A program made the translations under genes and the position numbers. 64,000 bases of DNA from Brienomyrus brachyistius (Eukaryota > Chordata > Actinopteri > Osteoglossiformes > Mormyridae). The notes under the pieces were generated by a model. It had not been told where the DNA came from, made no database searches, and worked only from the letters and a program-made list of their open reading frames with translations. Positions 1 through 62,100 of this stretch are shown one piece after another (positions within the stretch are counted from its first letter, which is position 1; each line of letters starts with the position of its first letter). The stretch covers positions 248,001-312,000 of the forward strand of contig NC_064540.1 in NCBI RefSeq assembly GCF_023856365.1. Reading direction: 5' to 3'.

Positions 1-78
1 GACGAACTGCAGCATTGCACTCACATGCAGTTCTTTGCTGTTTGTTTTTGTTGTCTTCTCCGTCCTTGACAAACGTTT

Positions 79-318
79 GCCGGTGGCTCAGTGAGTGCTA
101 CTGTAGTCTCAGTCCACGAAAGTTGGAGGTTAGGATCCCACCTCTGCTCTCTGTGTGAAGTTTGCATCTGCTAAGCAGGTTTGCATGGGTTTTCCCTGTA
201 GCCTTCATAGTTAAGCAAATGCACTTTCACCCATGCAGGGTGTCATCTGGCTTGTCCGCCGTGTTTCATGGGACAGCCTTATAGCTCATCGTGATCCCGT
301 ACTGGATGAAAGATGGAT
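79..318 (+). repeat. Old diverged SINE-like copy upstream of ralgapb
   Basis: GCCGGTGGCTCAGTGAGTGC, AGGTTAGGATCCCACCTCTG, GTGTGAAGTTTGCATCTGC, TGGGTTTTCCCTG and a GATGAAAGATGGATAG end run in the same order as copies A-C but are much diverged. Confidence 0.5.
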
Positions 319-448
319 AGATGTTTGGCTAATTGTCCATTGCAAAGCAAAAAGTGATATTTACTTTCATGCCGTTTTAATTTGTCCAAAAGTGCCACGT
401 TTTTCTTGCATCTCAGGTGGCGTCCAGGCCGCGTAGACGACACTCGCC

Positions 449-19575
<19,127 letters not shown>

Positions 19576-21700
19576 GCTGCAGATACCGGGAAGATAACTG
19601 GGTGCACTGGGTTCTTTGCATTTCTATGCCAGTTTGTTTCTTTATACCAGCATTTTGGTAGCCTTTTGCTGCATGAATAAAATCTCCCAGAAGGATGCAG
19701 CCTCATAAACTCCGCTCCCGATTGAGGATGGACGCAGCCACGGACAAAACTGTACTTACTAGCAGAGCATCCTCCCAAAATTGCTGAGGGAACTGGAGAG
19801 GCAGAGTGCCGGGTGCTTTCGTCGCTAACAGTGCAAGTGTTTGTGACACTGGTGTCCAGAAGTGTGTTCAAAACCAAACAGCTTAGCTAAAGGTGGAGGT
19901 CCACCAGTCTTTTTTTTTCCATGAAACAACATTATATAGACATTGTTTTAGCTGTCTAATTCTGCCCTGACATATTTAAAATGATTATTTTATGTATTGT
20001 AGCCTTTTTTGGGACATTTCTTAGTTTCTTTTTTTAGACATCATTGAATGTGAAAACGTAGTTTATTCTACTTAATACAAAAAAATCCATTACAGAATTA
20101 TTTATTGATATTAAAAATAAGATAATGCAATTTAGCACGAGAATAGCCCCTACTATACTTAATAGGCTATTTTAATGCTGCACTACACTGTAGGTATAAA
20201 TGACATGACATTGTAATAGTTTTTCTCCTTTCATCAGGAAATGAGAGCAATCTTCTCGTTTTGTTGACTTCTTATAATATCTCTGTCTTTTTGATAAAAT
20301 CTCAGGCAGTTTGTTGTGTTCTTTATGCATTTATTTCACCTGGAAATAACTTCTATCGATATTAACCAGCTGACCTCTGTTTCGGGCATTTGCTGAGTAT
20401 TTTTCTCTTCCTCCCTCTTCATTACAGTCTCTTGTGTTCCTTAACATATACTGTCCTCCTTTAAAGAAAACGAAATGTAGCTGTAAAGCTCTGTTACTGT
20501 CCCAGTAGAAATAACAGTTCTTTTTAATGATAACGATTTTGAACTTTTGCTACTGTAGATTACCCATCTATTGTTTTTTTTTATTATTGTTTTGTGTTTG
20601 TTTAAAAGCCAAAATGACATTGAGTCTTGCCTGAATCACTAGTTCATTTCAGTGTGTCTGTTCCTCCAAGGATGTTGGGCTGGGTTTCCTGTAATGCCTG
20701 AGAAAAGAATTTGCAAACAGGCAGATTGTTCCTGCACTGTTCCAAGCTTTCCGACCTCCAGGCGTCGTCTTCTCCATTTAAGGGCTCACATGCTGCTTGT
20801 CGCACCTTTTTGAGTAAAAAGATCATTTCCGTCTTGTTTCAATCACCGGTCTCCTAAGGGAAAATCCCGGTTCTAATTCTTGCTGGACCTTTCAGTTACA
20901 ATTTTTCTTACTGAAATATGTAAATGATGCAGAAATATCAGCGGGTTTCATGAATTTGCAGGTGTATGAGAGCTTAGAATTTCTTTTTAATTTTAACTTG
21001 AACCACTTTGGTCCCTGTATGTTTGTTTATTTCTTGTCATTTACTATGTTTGAAGTTAAAATGAATTCTGCCAAACTAAGCTGGAGGGCTTTCCTTGCTC
21101 TTTTGACCTGCAGTTTGGTTATGGGTTTATAAATAGTAACGTTTTCCTACTTTTTTTATATTTCTTAAGGTTATTCATTCTAGATCTTTAGTTCATTTCC
21201 GACTCAAATGTGACAGATTCGGGCCTTTTGATTGTTTGTTTTTTTTGTTTAAACACATCATTCAGTTTAGGTTATTGTTCATGCTCCAGAGTCTGTGGAA
21301 GGTTAAATAACAAAAGCCATTGTATGTAGTACACCCTCGGTTCAGCACATTGTCTAAATAAGATTTTTTAAATCTGTTTCTATGAAAGGATTCGTTTTTT
21401 TTTTCTTTTGTAAATATTTGCAGTTTTTAACTTGAAATGTATAAAGCTGGAAGACCATGTACATATAAAGGTGTGAAGTATGTTACCTTTGTCTGTTCTC
21501 TTTATTCTATAGGAAAATGCTTGTTTGTATTTATGTCAATTATATATTTATAAAATATATAGTGTAGTATATTGCATTATTTTATAACATATATAATCAA
21601 TACATATAATATCGAGGAAATATCTATATCCTAGTAACACATTGGATATTGAATGTAACACATGAATTGCATAAAAAAAAATTACATTTCTTATCACACC
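19576..21700 (+). other. ralgapb: ralgapb 3' UTR and AT-rich flank
   Basis: Follows the stop codon and is AT-rich with many T-runs and no credible ORF. An AATAAA at 19676-19681 is a possible early poly(A) signal, but I see no clear GT-rich element after it. The transcript end cannot be fixed from sequence. Confidence 0.6.
19676..19681 (+). terminator. ralgapb: Candidate poly(A) signal AATAAA
   Basis: Canonical hexamer 101 nt after the ralgapb stop codon. Its use is unproven. Confidence 0.4.
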
Positions 21701-22139
21701 CAACTGTGTCGTGTCTTTGTTCATTCTGCTGGGACCTGCTCGTTAGCCTCTTCCGTGATATGGCTGCTTGTCCGGAAGCTCGGCCATTGTCCTTCCTTTA
21801 TTCCTTAAACTTGAACCGAACTATCTCCTGTTTTGTGAAAATGAAGCCGCAAACTCCTGTGACTGGATGTGTTCAGTAACAGACCAATTAGGTGTGTTCT
21901 GCTGGGTGCAGATAATTCTATATGTGTCCAGCAGATGGAGCCCTTCCCGCAGTAATACCTGCATAAACAGTGAATCGGCTACGTATGTGACATATACAGT
22001 ATATATAAATCAATCAGCTAAAAATGATAGCAGGTATCAACGTGCATCAAGTGAAACTGCTCTCATTTTAGAATATATTTGTTACTGTGTCTGTTTTACG
22101 GCACTTTGCTCGCGATTTATAAGGCTACACAGATGTTAA

Positions 22140-22440
22140 ATGCCCTCGGCTGATTCCGGCGAGTCCCTGGCTTGTCTGCTGACGTCGCCGGGGCCAGTTG
22201 CAGTCTCTTTGTGCCGAACCGCGCCGGATCTGGTCGTCTTCTGTATTCCGTCCGGTCTCCTGGCAGGGTCCCTCCAAGCTCCGAAAGTGGCTGAATGCCC
22301 GCCACGGCGCCGTCCGTATTACGGCTTTGCAGAGGTGGTCCTCTTGCGCTCCGCATGGTGGCCCTTTGCCAGTGCACTTTGATATTATCGTCTGGCTTAA
22401 TTCACCACATCCGGTCACTGAGTTGCTTGGCACATTAAAC
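22140..22440. other. Isolated CpG-rich block
   Basis: About 300 bp rich in G+C and CpG inside AT-rich intergenic DNA. Open frames occur on both strands but none resembles a protein I know. It could be a CpG island or regulatory block, or part of an unrecognised repeat. Confidence 0.4.
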
Positions 22441-22497
22441 TGATTAATGTAATTATATATAGATTTTGCACCAATTCATTTTTTTCTTGCCCTTGTC

Positions 22498-24488
22498 CAG
22501 TAGCGGATCTAGAAAATTTTACATGGGGTGGTATGGAGGACAGTATGTGGGAGTTCTCATGCAGAAATACAAGTGTACTTCTATAGGTAAATGTACTTAA
22601 CAAAAGATCCACAGATACATTTTTACAATATTTGTTTTGACATAATGCTACAGTGTTTCCTGAGTGCTTCGGAGCATTTCTCACATGACAATTAACATTT
22701 GCAAAGCAACAAGTGTGATCCCCACACCGTAATGTCACTTCTGCACAGCAGAACATCATTTATTATTGCTTTACACGAATTTCCAAATATTTTAGTACAT
22801 ACATGCGATTTTTTTCGTACAGTTGTCAACATTTGGTATAATTTTCAGTTGCTTTAGTCTTGTTGGTCAAAGTAGATTATTGTATTGTAATAATTTTACA
22901 CCCAAATGTAATGTACGTGATGATCGTGTTAGTCACCACATGCAGAACAGTTAGCCAAGCTTACAAAATGATTATATTTTAGAAATTGCAATAATATGTC
23001 TTGTGTTTTTAGTTCCTACGCTACATGATTTTGTTGTAATTTTCTCGCTCCTGTGTTGCCATTTATTGCTTTTACTATGTGATGTTTTGGTTTGCTATTA
23101 TACTTTGTTGTACTGTGAGATCTTAAGAAGTTACATGCACATGCAAGAGATTTCTCTTGCCAGTGAACTTTACATGCTGTAATGTAGAAACTGGTGTGTT
23201 TGATAAGAATAGTTTTTCTCGGTGGCTTTGGCACGTTTCATAAAACATAGTTAACATTCTCAGGACTGTAGCTCAAAACAAGCATACAGCAAACATGTAT
23301 CTGTAAAAGCCTGCAACTTACCCAAGACGGTTAACTCATGTATCAAAATCAAGCAATTCCTCCAATGAATCTCAGTGCCACCAAAATAAAAAGTACAATA
23401 AGTATTATCTTAACCATGAGCGTCAAAATGGATAAATACATTGTCAGTATAAGTATGAGCTCCGAAATTATGAATGATAGTCGGTTCCCACTTTCTCATT
23501 GTCAGTGACCGACTGCAGCCCAGCCATCGTGCTTAGCTTTGTGCATGAACTGTTTTGAGAAATATAGCTCTTATAGTCTTGAGAAAGTTAGGGATGTTTA
23601 ATGAAATGTGCCACACGAAGCAAGTAAAACTGTAATACACTCTGCCCCGAGTGAATCTTCATAGACGACAATAGGACAACAGATCAGCCAGCGCTCGTGC
23701 AAAAACCTGCACTGCAGCTCTTGCTGGCTCTGTACCGCCCATCTGCTTGTCTGACCACGCTTTTTTAAAGACAGCTTGGGCGACGGTTGTTGTGTTGTGC
23801 GGCAGAACGTTTCACAAGCATATCCCAGTTAAAGTGCTTTTGCACGCTGGTTCTCAATGCTGAGAACAGCTAGATTCTTCATCTGCCACGGCTGTGTGGC
23901 GCAGGTGACTTTTTCCAAGTTTCCAAGCCGAGAGAAGCTGCGCTCACACCCTGCAGTCCCCGCCGGCAACCCACTGCTTAAACGTTATGGATTCAAACAT
24001 GCCAGTGTTTTTGCTACTGTAGCTCTTTCTTTGTCTTTACTGAGACGACAGCTACCTCAGTAAATCTAATATGCTCCTAGAAATTACGTATTTGTACTCC
24101 GTATTGCGTGCGACTTTAGCCTACTTTTGGTTAACATTATGGTAACGGACTCTCATTGTTGAATCGCCATTAGCATAAAAAGCATATATTGTTAATTTAG
24201 CATACATTACATTCATTCATATTTTAGCTTTGACTTAAATTCGCGTGTTTGGTTAAACATCAGACGACGAAGCTCGGTCGCTCCTCTCCTCCGCACGTGC
24301 ATGCAGGCAGGCTCGCGCCGTCAGCTCTCTACGCCGTGCACGTTTTAGCGCGGTGCTCTATCTAAGATTGCATTTACAGCTAGATTTCTCTCCATCTCCT
24401 ATTTGTTTCAGTGATTTGAGCAACCTTTGGACGTAGTGGCGATTGCGTTTTTATGATTACAGTTTTAGCAACTGTAGATCCACCCCTG
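22498..24488 (-). mobile_element. Decayed hAT-family DNA transposon, minus strand
   Basis: The left end CAGTAGCGGATCTAGAAAA and the reverse complement of the right end (CAGGGGTGGATCTACAGTT) share CAG and GGATCTA as degenerate inverted termini. On the minus strand at 23948-23829 a 40-codon stretch begins CERSFS and contains MKNLAVLSIENQRAKAL, then stops at TAA. The ERSFS block and NLAVLSIEN helix are the C-terminal dimerisation region of hAT transposases. The rest of the transposase is eroded and I see no matching 8-bp target duplication. Confidence 0.7.
23829..23948 (-). pseudogene. hAT transposase C-terminal dimerisation domain remnant
   Basis: 40 codons on the minus strand keep the hAT C-terminal motif CERSFS and a conserved helix (NLAVLSIEN), ending at TAA. 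Only this end of the transposase remains readable, so the element cannot encode its own transposase. Confidence 0.7.
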
Positions 24489-25908
24489 CCACCCCTGTCC
24501 CAGCATAATGCTCATCACTCTTCCAGGGTTCACTTCTATAAAGCAGGACAGATCTACTGAAATTTGTACAAATGCCTCATTATCGATGTCATTGTGGCAC
24601 CTGTGAGTGCCGATCTTACCTTCTCCAGCTTCACGTTGCTGTGCAGCATGGTTTCAATCTGCCTTCAGCTAATTTTGCTCTTTATCAAACAGAAGCCCCC
24701 CCAAGCGTGACCCCAGAACAAACAGTCATTCCTGGGTGGGTCCGTGGATCACGTCCCAGAGAAGCTCCATGACCACCCATGATACAATGACTGCACAGAT
24801 GCCTTTCATCTTGTGCCACTGAAACTAAATGAAAGGAAGGTGCATTTTTTTTTACAGATATGCTTCTGTAATAATAAAGCAAAGGCCGTTGATACATGGA
24901 TGGCAACTGTGATCGACCGGTCAGTTCTGAGTGTGCATTAGCTGTTCCATTGATGAAATCACATTCTAGTGACAAATGTACAGAAAATGTTTGTTTCAGC
25001 AGCCATGGTTTCAATTCCGAGGTTGACAATGGACATGTGAGCTTACAAACATTACACTGGTATGATCATACAGTATAAAGTAACAAAGAATATACTGGCT
25101 GAGGCATATGAGGTTACGAAATCTACATCGCCTCTAGAGTGATTTCTATGCTTGTTTGCTAAGGTGCTCTGGATCTCCGTGTTCTACGTTTGCAAGTTGG
25201 CATGCAGCATTTGAAATATTTATTAGGTATCCCCAGAGCGAGGGTCAATGCATAATCCAGGTCTTCCAAACCGCACTTTGACTGCCTTACCACATTAAAC
25301 CACCGTTAAACCACATTCCACCTCCTCCAGATTACACTAGGGAAGATTCATGTTGTATAATCATTGTGTAACAGCTTGACTTCAGTGGTGTATGTACGGA
25401 AGAGGTACCCCTAATTTCTCTCAGAATTAATTAATATCACCATCCTATAATATTAACTGAACTGCGGTGAGGTGGTTTAAAATGGTAACAAACTGTATCA
25501 AGTTAAACATTTTTTTTTCTTGGACCATTCTTTCTGGACTGTCACAAATGTGAATTGAAAAATATCTAGTGTTTTCATTATTACATCATCGATTTGCATT
25601 TAATTAATATTAAATTTCAATTATTTTCCAATCTGCCATGCAAAATAATTATTTGCAGTATTATTGCAAATTAATCACATCTTTGATCGCTGTAATTAAT
25701 CTTTTGTATTCCGGTAATAGTTCAGCATGATTGTTAATTTATTTTAAATGTATTTAAGGTTTATTATATTATTAGTAGTAGTGGTATATTATTGAAGGTT
25801 TAAGAAATGTCTTATGCTACATTATTGCAAAATACAGAAATCCATGTTCCTGGGTCCAGTGCCATCTTTTGTGGCAGTTCCATGAAAGACTACAAAAATA
25901 TACGTGGC
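24489..25908. other. Intergenic sequence without recognised genes
   Basis: 1.4 kb of AT-rich DNA between two transposon remnants. Open frames here are short, on both strands and unlike any family I know. Nothing else is seen. Confidence 0.7.
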
Positions 25909-26345
25909 ATCCTATAAGTATTCGGACAGTGATACATTTTTCTTTGTTTAGGTTTTTGTACATCAGCGCATTGGAGTGGAAATGAAACAGCATTTAGCAT
26001 AATAAAGGGCAAAGTGGCAGCTTTAATTTGAATGTGTTTAGGTCAATATTGACAGATCTGTCCAGGACCTGTAACCCTTTTTACACACAGGGCCCCAAAC
26101 TAAAGAGACCAAAAGTAACTGGATAGATTAACATGAAATGAAACAAGATCATCATTTTTTATGCTTTTTTGCAGATCCTTTGCAGTCAATGATGGCTTGA
26201 AGTCTGTGATCCATAGACATTTGCCAGATGCCAGATCTTCTCCAGTGATGCTCTCACAGGCTTTTACTGGAATCATCTTCAGTGCTCGCTGCTGAGCGTC
26301 TCTGCTTTCAGTTCGGTTTTGCATATTTGGGTGATGCAAAAAAAA
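25909..26345 (-). mobile_element. Tc1/mariner-like transposon remnant, minus strand
   Basis: The end GCATCCTATAAGTATTCGG matches a Tc1-like terminus common in fish. On the minus strand, residue strings such as KACESITGED followed by a frame-shifted SMxxRLQAxIxCKG region correspond to the end of a Tc1-like transposase. An open minus-strand frame at 26396-26100 is out of the family frame over much of its length. The 5' two thirds of the element are missing. Confidence 0.6.
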
Positions 26346-26606
26346 ATTATCTTGTGGTATCATACTCATCCTTAAATTTTCTATGCTTTGATACATAATA
26401 AGTCACGTAAAAATATTATTACTGCTTAAAGACTAACTATAAAATTCCACTAGTCATAGAAAAGCTATATGAACTTTAATTTCTGTTAATTTTGATCCAC
26501 TGGTTCATTTCCAGTATCTTCTATGATACTGCAGACATTGCCATATGTGGGTCATTGACCATTGCATATATATTTTCAATGAAATGATTTATTCATAATT
26601 ACCATG

Positions 26607-26980
26607 GGGGGCGGCATGGTGGTGCAGTGGTTAGCATTGTTGCCTCACACCTCTGGGACCCAGGTTCGAGTCTCTGCCTGGGTCACATGTGTGTGGAGTT
26701 TGCATGTTCTCCCCATGTCGTCGTGGGGTTTCCTCCGGGTACTCCGGTTTCCCCCCACAGTCCAAAGACTCCAATTGGATTTACTAAATCGCCTGTAGAA
26801 GTGCTTATGTGAGTGAATGGTGTGTGTGTGCCCTGCGATGGGCTGGCCCTGGGTTCTGCGTTGGGCTGGCCATTGCTGACCTGGGTTGTTCCCTGCTTCG
26901 TGCCCATTGCTTCCGGGATAGGCTCTGGACCCCCCGCGACACAGTAGGATAAGCGGTTTGATAAATGGATGGATGGATGG
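26607..26980 (+). mobile_element. SINE-like element copy A with GGAT tail
   Basis: Full-length copy running from GGCGGCATGGTGGTGCAGTGG, through the B-box-like GGTTCGAGTCT, to GGATAAGCGGTTTGATAAATGG and (GGAT)n. It is flanked by ATAATTACCATG (26595-26606) and ATAATTGCCATG (26981-26992), an 11/12 target-site duplication. Confidence 0.85.
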
Positions 26981-27167
26981 ATAATTGCCATGCGTTTTAT
27001 GACCTCATTCTGTGTTTACGCTTAAAAGCTTGAACCCAGCTGGAATAATGAGTATCAGGGCTGGCTGGACCTTCATGGATCGTAACCCTTGGCAGGGTCT
27101 CACACGGGTGGTGGAAGCTGCATCATATACAATGATGAGTTTACCGGAATGTGTTCAGCGGCGACAT

Positions 27168-27286
27168 CTGTAAGTGTGTGTATGACCCCTGCCATGACCT
27201 GGCAGGATGTACCTCAACCTTTTGCCCTGTGCTGCCTCTGGGATAGGAGATTCTGACCAGGATAAACAGCTGGGAGATGGATGCTG
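27168..27286 (+). repeat. Diverged 3' fragment of a SINE-like repeat
   Basis: GTGTGTGTATGACCCCTGCC, then GGCAGGATGTACC, GCCCTGTGCTGCCTCTGGG and a GGGAGATGGATGC end parallel the 3' half of the copy at 38280-38500. Confidence 0.55.
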
Positions 27287-27859
27287 AAGCTTTGCAAAAC
27301 TACGTAATGAACCACTGTTCAAACCTAAGCATATTTCCAAGGAACGATCTCATCAGAATGATAGTTTTATAGAGGAAAAATGTATAAATTGTACCCTATA
27401 TATAATGGCATCAAGTAAACATGTTATTTACCAATTGTACCAACAAATGCAAAATAAACCTTATTTGAGACTTGTTGACGGGTCTAATGAGGTAAAATAA
27501 ACTCTCTTTCAAAGACATTACCCCCCCCCCCCCCCTTTTTAAAAAAAATTTACACCAATAGAAAGGATTTTACTTATATTTTATGGATAGTTCATTTTCC
27601 TTTTAACATTACATACTAATACCACTCAAAATATATACTTCTAATTGTTATTAAGATGTAAATACCCAGCAAATTGTAAATATCCAGATAAATCTGCCTG
27701 TACAGTATACTCCAAGTTAAAATAAATGAACCCCTCCTTTCAGTGTAACTGCGTATTTGTTTTCATTTATAAGATGTACAGTCTTGATGGGGGAGCTATT
27801 GATTTGCTGTCGCGTATTACAGTCATTCTGAATTACTTAAGTTGTATTTCTCCCATACG

Positions 27860-28115
27860 TTGCTTTTTTTTCAGCCGTCAGGTGGCCGGAAGCAGCCGAG
27901 ATTGGCGACAAGATCTGCGGATCTCCTGTATCCATTGCAAACTGGCTCTCCAGCAGAAGCAGGCGAGGGAGCGCCGCGCACACCTTTGACTTGGTCTTCG
28001 GCAAACGCTCCCCGCCCCCCCCTCCCCCCCTCCCCCCCGTTATGCGATGGTGCTACCTGGTGATGATGGGTCGAGATCATTGCTGACCAGCCACCCATGA
28101 CCGTACACCCTAAGG
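27860..28115 (+). promoter_or_regulatory. kcnq2: kcnq2 5' UTR / proximal promoter region
   Basis: GC-rich DNA directly before the kcnq2 start. It holds four cytosine runs of 4, 8, 7 and 7 separated by single bases (28010-28038), an upstream ORF of 14 codons (28042-28086) and an out-of-frame upstream ATG at 28097. The transcription start is not visible, and an upstream acceptor-like TTTTTTTTCAG near 27873 leaves open an earlier exon. Confidence 0.6.
28042..28086 (+). CDS. Upstream ORF, 14 codons, kcnq2 leader
   Basis: ATG CGA TGG to TGA, 14 residues (MRWCYLVMMGRDHC), ending 29 nt before the kcnq2 ATG. It could reduce translation of the channel if the leader starts upstream of it. No conservation can be judged here. 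Confidence 0.35.
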   Translation: MRWCYLVMMGRDHC

Positions 28116-59161
<31,046 letters not shown>

Positions 59162-62100
59162 GTCAGACCAGGGAAGTCTACACTACACAATCAGTGCTTC
59201 AAAACCACAGCCTGTAGTGAAGGAACTGCGAATTAGGCTGTACACTCAGCTGGTTTTAATGTCCGAGGTTTTCTAATGGGTTACATTTATCTAGCTTTGA
59301 TGGACGGCAGATGCGCTTTCCCTCACGTATCCATGCATTCATTTCTCAGAGTGTATTTCACACTAAATATTGTCTATTCTAGATCCGCATTGCATCTACA
59401 CTTGCCCTCATTGCTAGAGACAATTGAATGTAGCTGGCAATGTTTAACGTAGTCAAAGGAGGGAATTCAGATCACTTTGCTCAAGGTGATTATGATTGTA
59501 ACTGTGGAATCTTGGCATTGATCGCCATCACACCTCCTATCTACACCGCTGAACACATCCTGTCATATGGAATGCCTTACATGACAGCAGGGGCACTGTA
59601 AAGGGGGGGGGGGGGAGTTAGGACGATTCCAAGGGCCCTTGAGTGGCAGGGGCTTCTGGAAATTATTGAATTGGTCTGGGCTGGGGGCCGAATATGATGT
59701 TTTCATGGGGCCCAGGATCTCCAGTGGCAGCCCTGCATGACAGCATCAGTGTGCCAGTATAGGATAAGTGCAGAAATTGCTTTATGCAGGGATTTTAATG
59801 CACGGGCTGAAGCCCAGGAGCGTCACTAAAAGGGGTCCTCAGCTAACCTCGTTTGATGAACTTTTATGTGACCGTCGAACATCTTTTTATGATTACCAAC
59901 CAGGGTTAACAACTAAGTTCAACTAACACTTTTATCCTAAGCAATTTATACTAGAGGGAAGGATCACAATTTATGCTTGCAGGTATTTGAATCCACAACC
60001 TTGTCGATACTAACATAACACCCTACAGGAGCTCACTGGTATCACGCCATATCACAGAAAATGAAAGGGAGCACTCTGACACTCAAAATGCCCAGGGCCC
60101 TTTGACTGTGCTAATGTACCTCGGGCTTTATGTTCAATAACACCTTTGTAAGCTACACTACATATAACTTCTTAATAAGCAGTACATACATATTCGAGAA
60201 TCTGTGCGTCACTAGCTGTCGGCAGCTAAGTGATGGGCTCTGTGACCGGCGCTTCATATATGGGTGTTATAAAACCGCCAGTACAACCCCCCGGACTCTC
60301 TTCAATGGGCAAAGACCTCAGCCCCCCCAGTGCTCAACACAAAGATATGTCCTTGGCTACACAACACTCTTATAACGCTCTCATAGGCAGTGTGCCATAC
60401 CGACAAAAATTCTGCATACGGTTCTTGATGATATCGTGAGGATCGGGTGTAGAGCCTCCGCGTTTCAAATTTAAACTTAAAAATGGAAACCTGAAACAGG
60501 AATTTTTTGATTGTTTTCTTTTTGTTGAAGGACATTTTGAAAAGCGGCACTTATTGCCGTATGATCAATGGTGCACTGTACATTTCCAAAGGTGAAATTA
60601 GGTTTCTGGCAGGAAGAACGGCCACACTCTAATCAATATTTGACTCACACTTACCTGTATTGCAACACACATCTTAAACTGACCCTCACCACTCAATCAC
60701 AGTTGTTTATAACCAGTAATTTCTTAGTGCTTGTTGAATCTCTAATCTCGTTTTGACATGCAGATATGTGAACATTCAACTTCTGCCTTGTAAAGGTGTA
60801 CGGTTAGCTTGCTATGCTTGCTGATCGAAGAACACAAAATGATGGGAATGTACGTTTGCCGTTTCATGCAGAGGGAGCGAATTGCTTAAGAAAATGTATA
60901 TAAACGCAGACTGTATACCTGATTCTGTTCTTATACACTGGAAAGTTTTCTTTAGGATGATTTTAGAGAACAGATACAATGCCTTGCATGGAACACAGGA
61001 ACTATTTACGTCAAGTATTTCTGCAAGGGAGACTACCGCGAGAAGAGGAAAAGGGTACAAAAATATATTTTACCTCAGTATTTTTACAGATTTGTATTTA
61101 GATAAGATACTGAAATCGAGGTTAACTGCTTTATTTCAGCTCTGTGAACCATTTAAAGTGCTTTGCGTTTTTTAAAACATTTCTGCTTTAAGATTAACGC
61201 AGTGGTACGACTAGCATAACTGGAAAAAAAAAACCGTGCAGGACGCCACCGATTGCGAGGATTCTATATGTACATCTGTAATTGACATATTGCAATAGTT
61301 TGCATTTGCTGTAAAAGCATGCTTTACATGTGCATAACGTGTGCAGCAAAATAAATACTTGCCTCATTTGCCAAAAGTAAATAGGGCCGTAGATTAAACA
61401 TTTTTTACCGCCACATATTTTGCAAATACAAACAGTGCGAGTGTTTTATACACGTGCATGTATATGCACACTCACATTCTCACACACAAATATATATTAT
61501 ACATATATGCACATATACTGTATAGGTAGTTAAACATAGATTATATAGAACATAGCAGTCATACAGATAAGCTAGCATGGCATGATTCGAAGGCCTAATT
61601 ATCTGCGTAGAAATGCGTTATTCACAAATGGTCGTCCATCACCCTTCTTTCGAGGTAACCTTAAAATTTCTATACTGTACATTATCGCTGTGTGTTTTTG
61701 AGGCGAGCGTTTCTTTGTAATTTCTGCTTTTTAAAGACCTTCAAAATGCAAATGAAGGAAGTCTTAAAAGGCAACGATGTTAATTTATATGATGAAGGCA
61801 GCATGCTCTGCTTCAGTAACCAGGGCCAATCGGGGTCCTACTGTTTTATTCTCAAACTTATGGACATTCTTGGCTACGGGGATCGGCGTGGATCTGAAGG
61901 CTGACATATAAGGGGAGGTCAGGTCTCCGGTTGAGTCACTCACAGCGCCTCATGTGGAGGTGCTAGAAGGGTGGGGATGATGTCTTGCGCCTCTAGTGGT
62001 TGGAAGTTCGGCTCTAGAACTGGGTTCACTTTTTGTTTTGTTTTTTTCTGTGTGTCTGTGATTCTCCTCTCTGGTTTCCTCCATCCAAAGTCACGTTGTT

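Noticed and set aside
26100..26396. 98-codon uninterrupted minus-strand ORF
   Set aside because: It lies within a Tc1-like remnant and is shifted out of the family's frame over much of its length, so openness is chance; not a gene.
60230..60439. 69-codon ORF (MGSVTGASYMG) after kcnq2
   Set aside because: No recognised domain and no promoter or splice context; treated as 3' flank. Conservation could reverse this.
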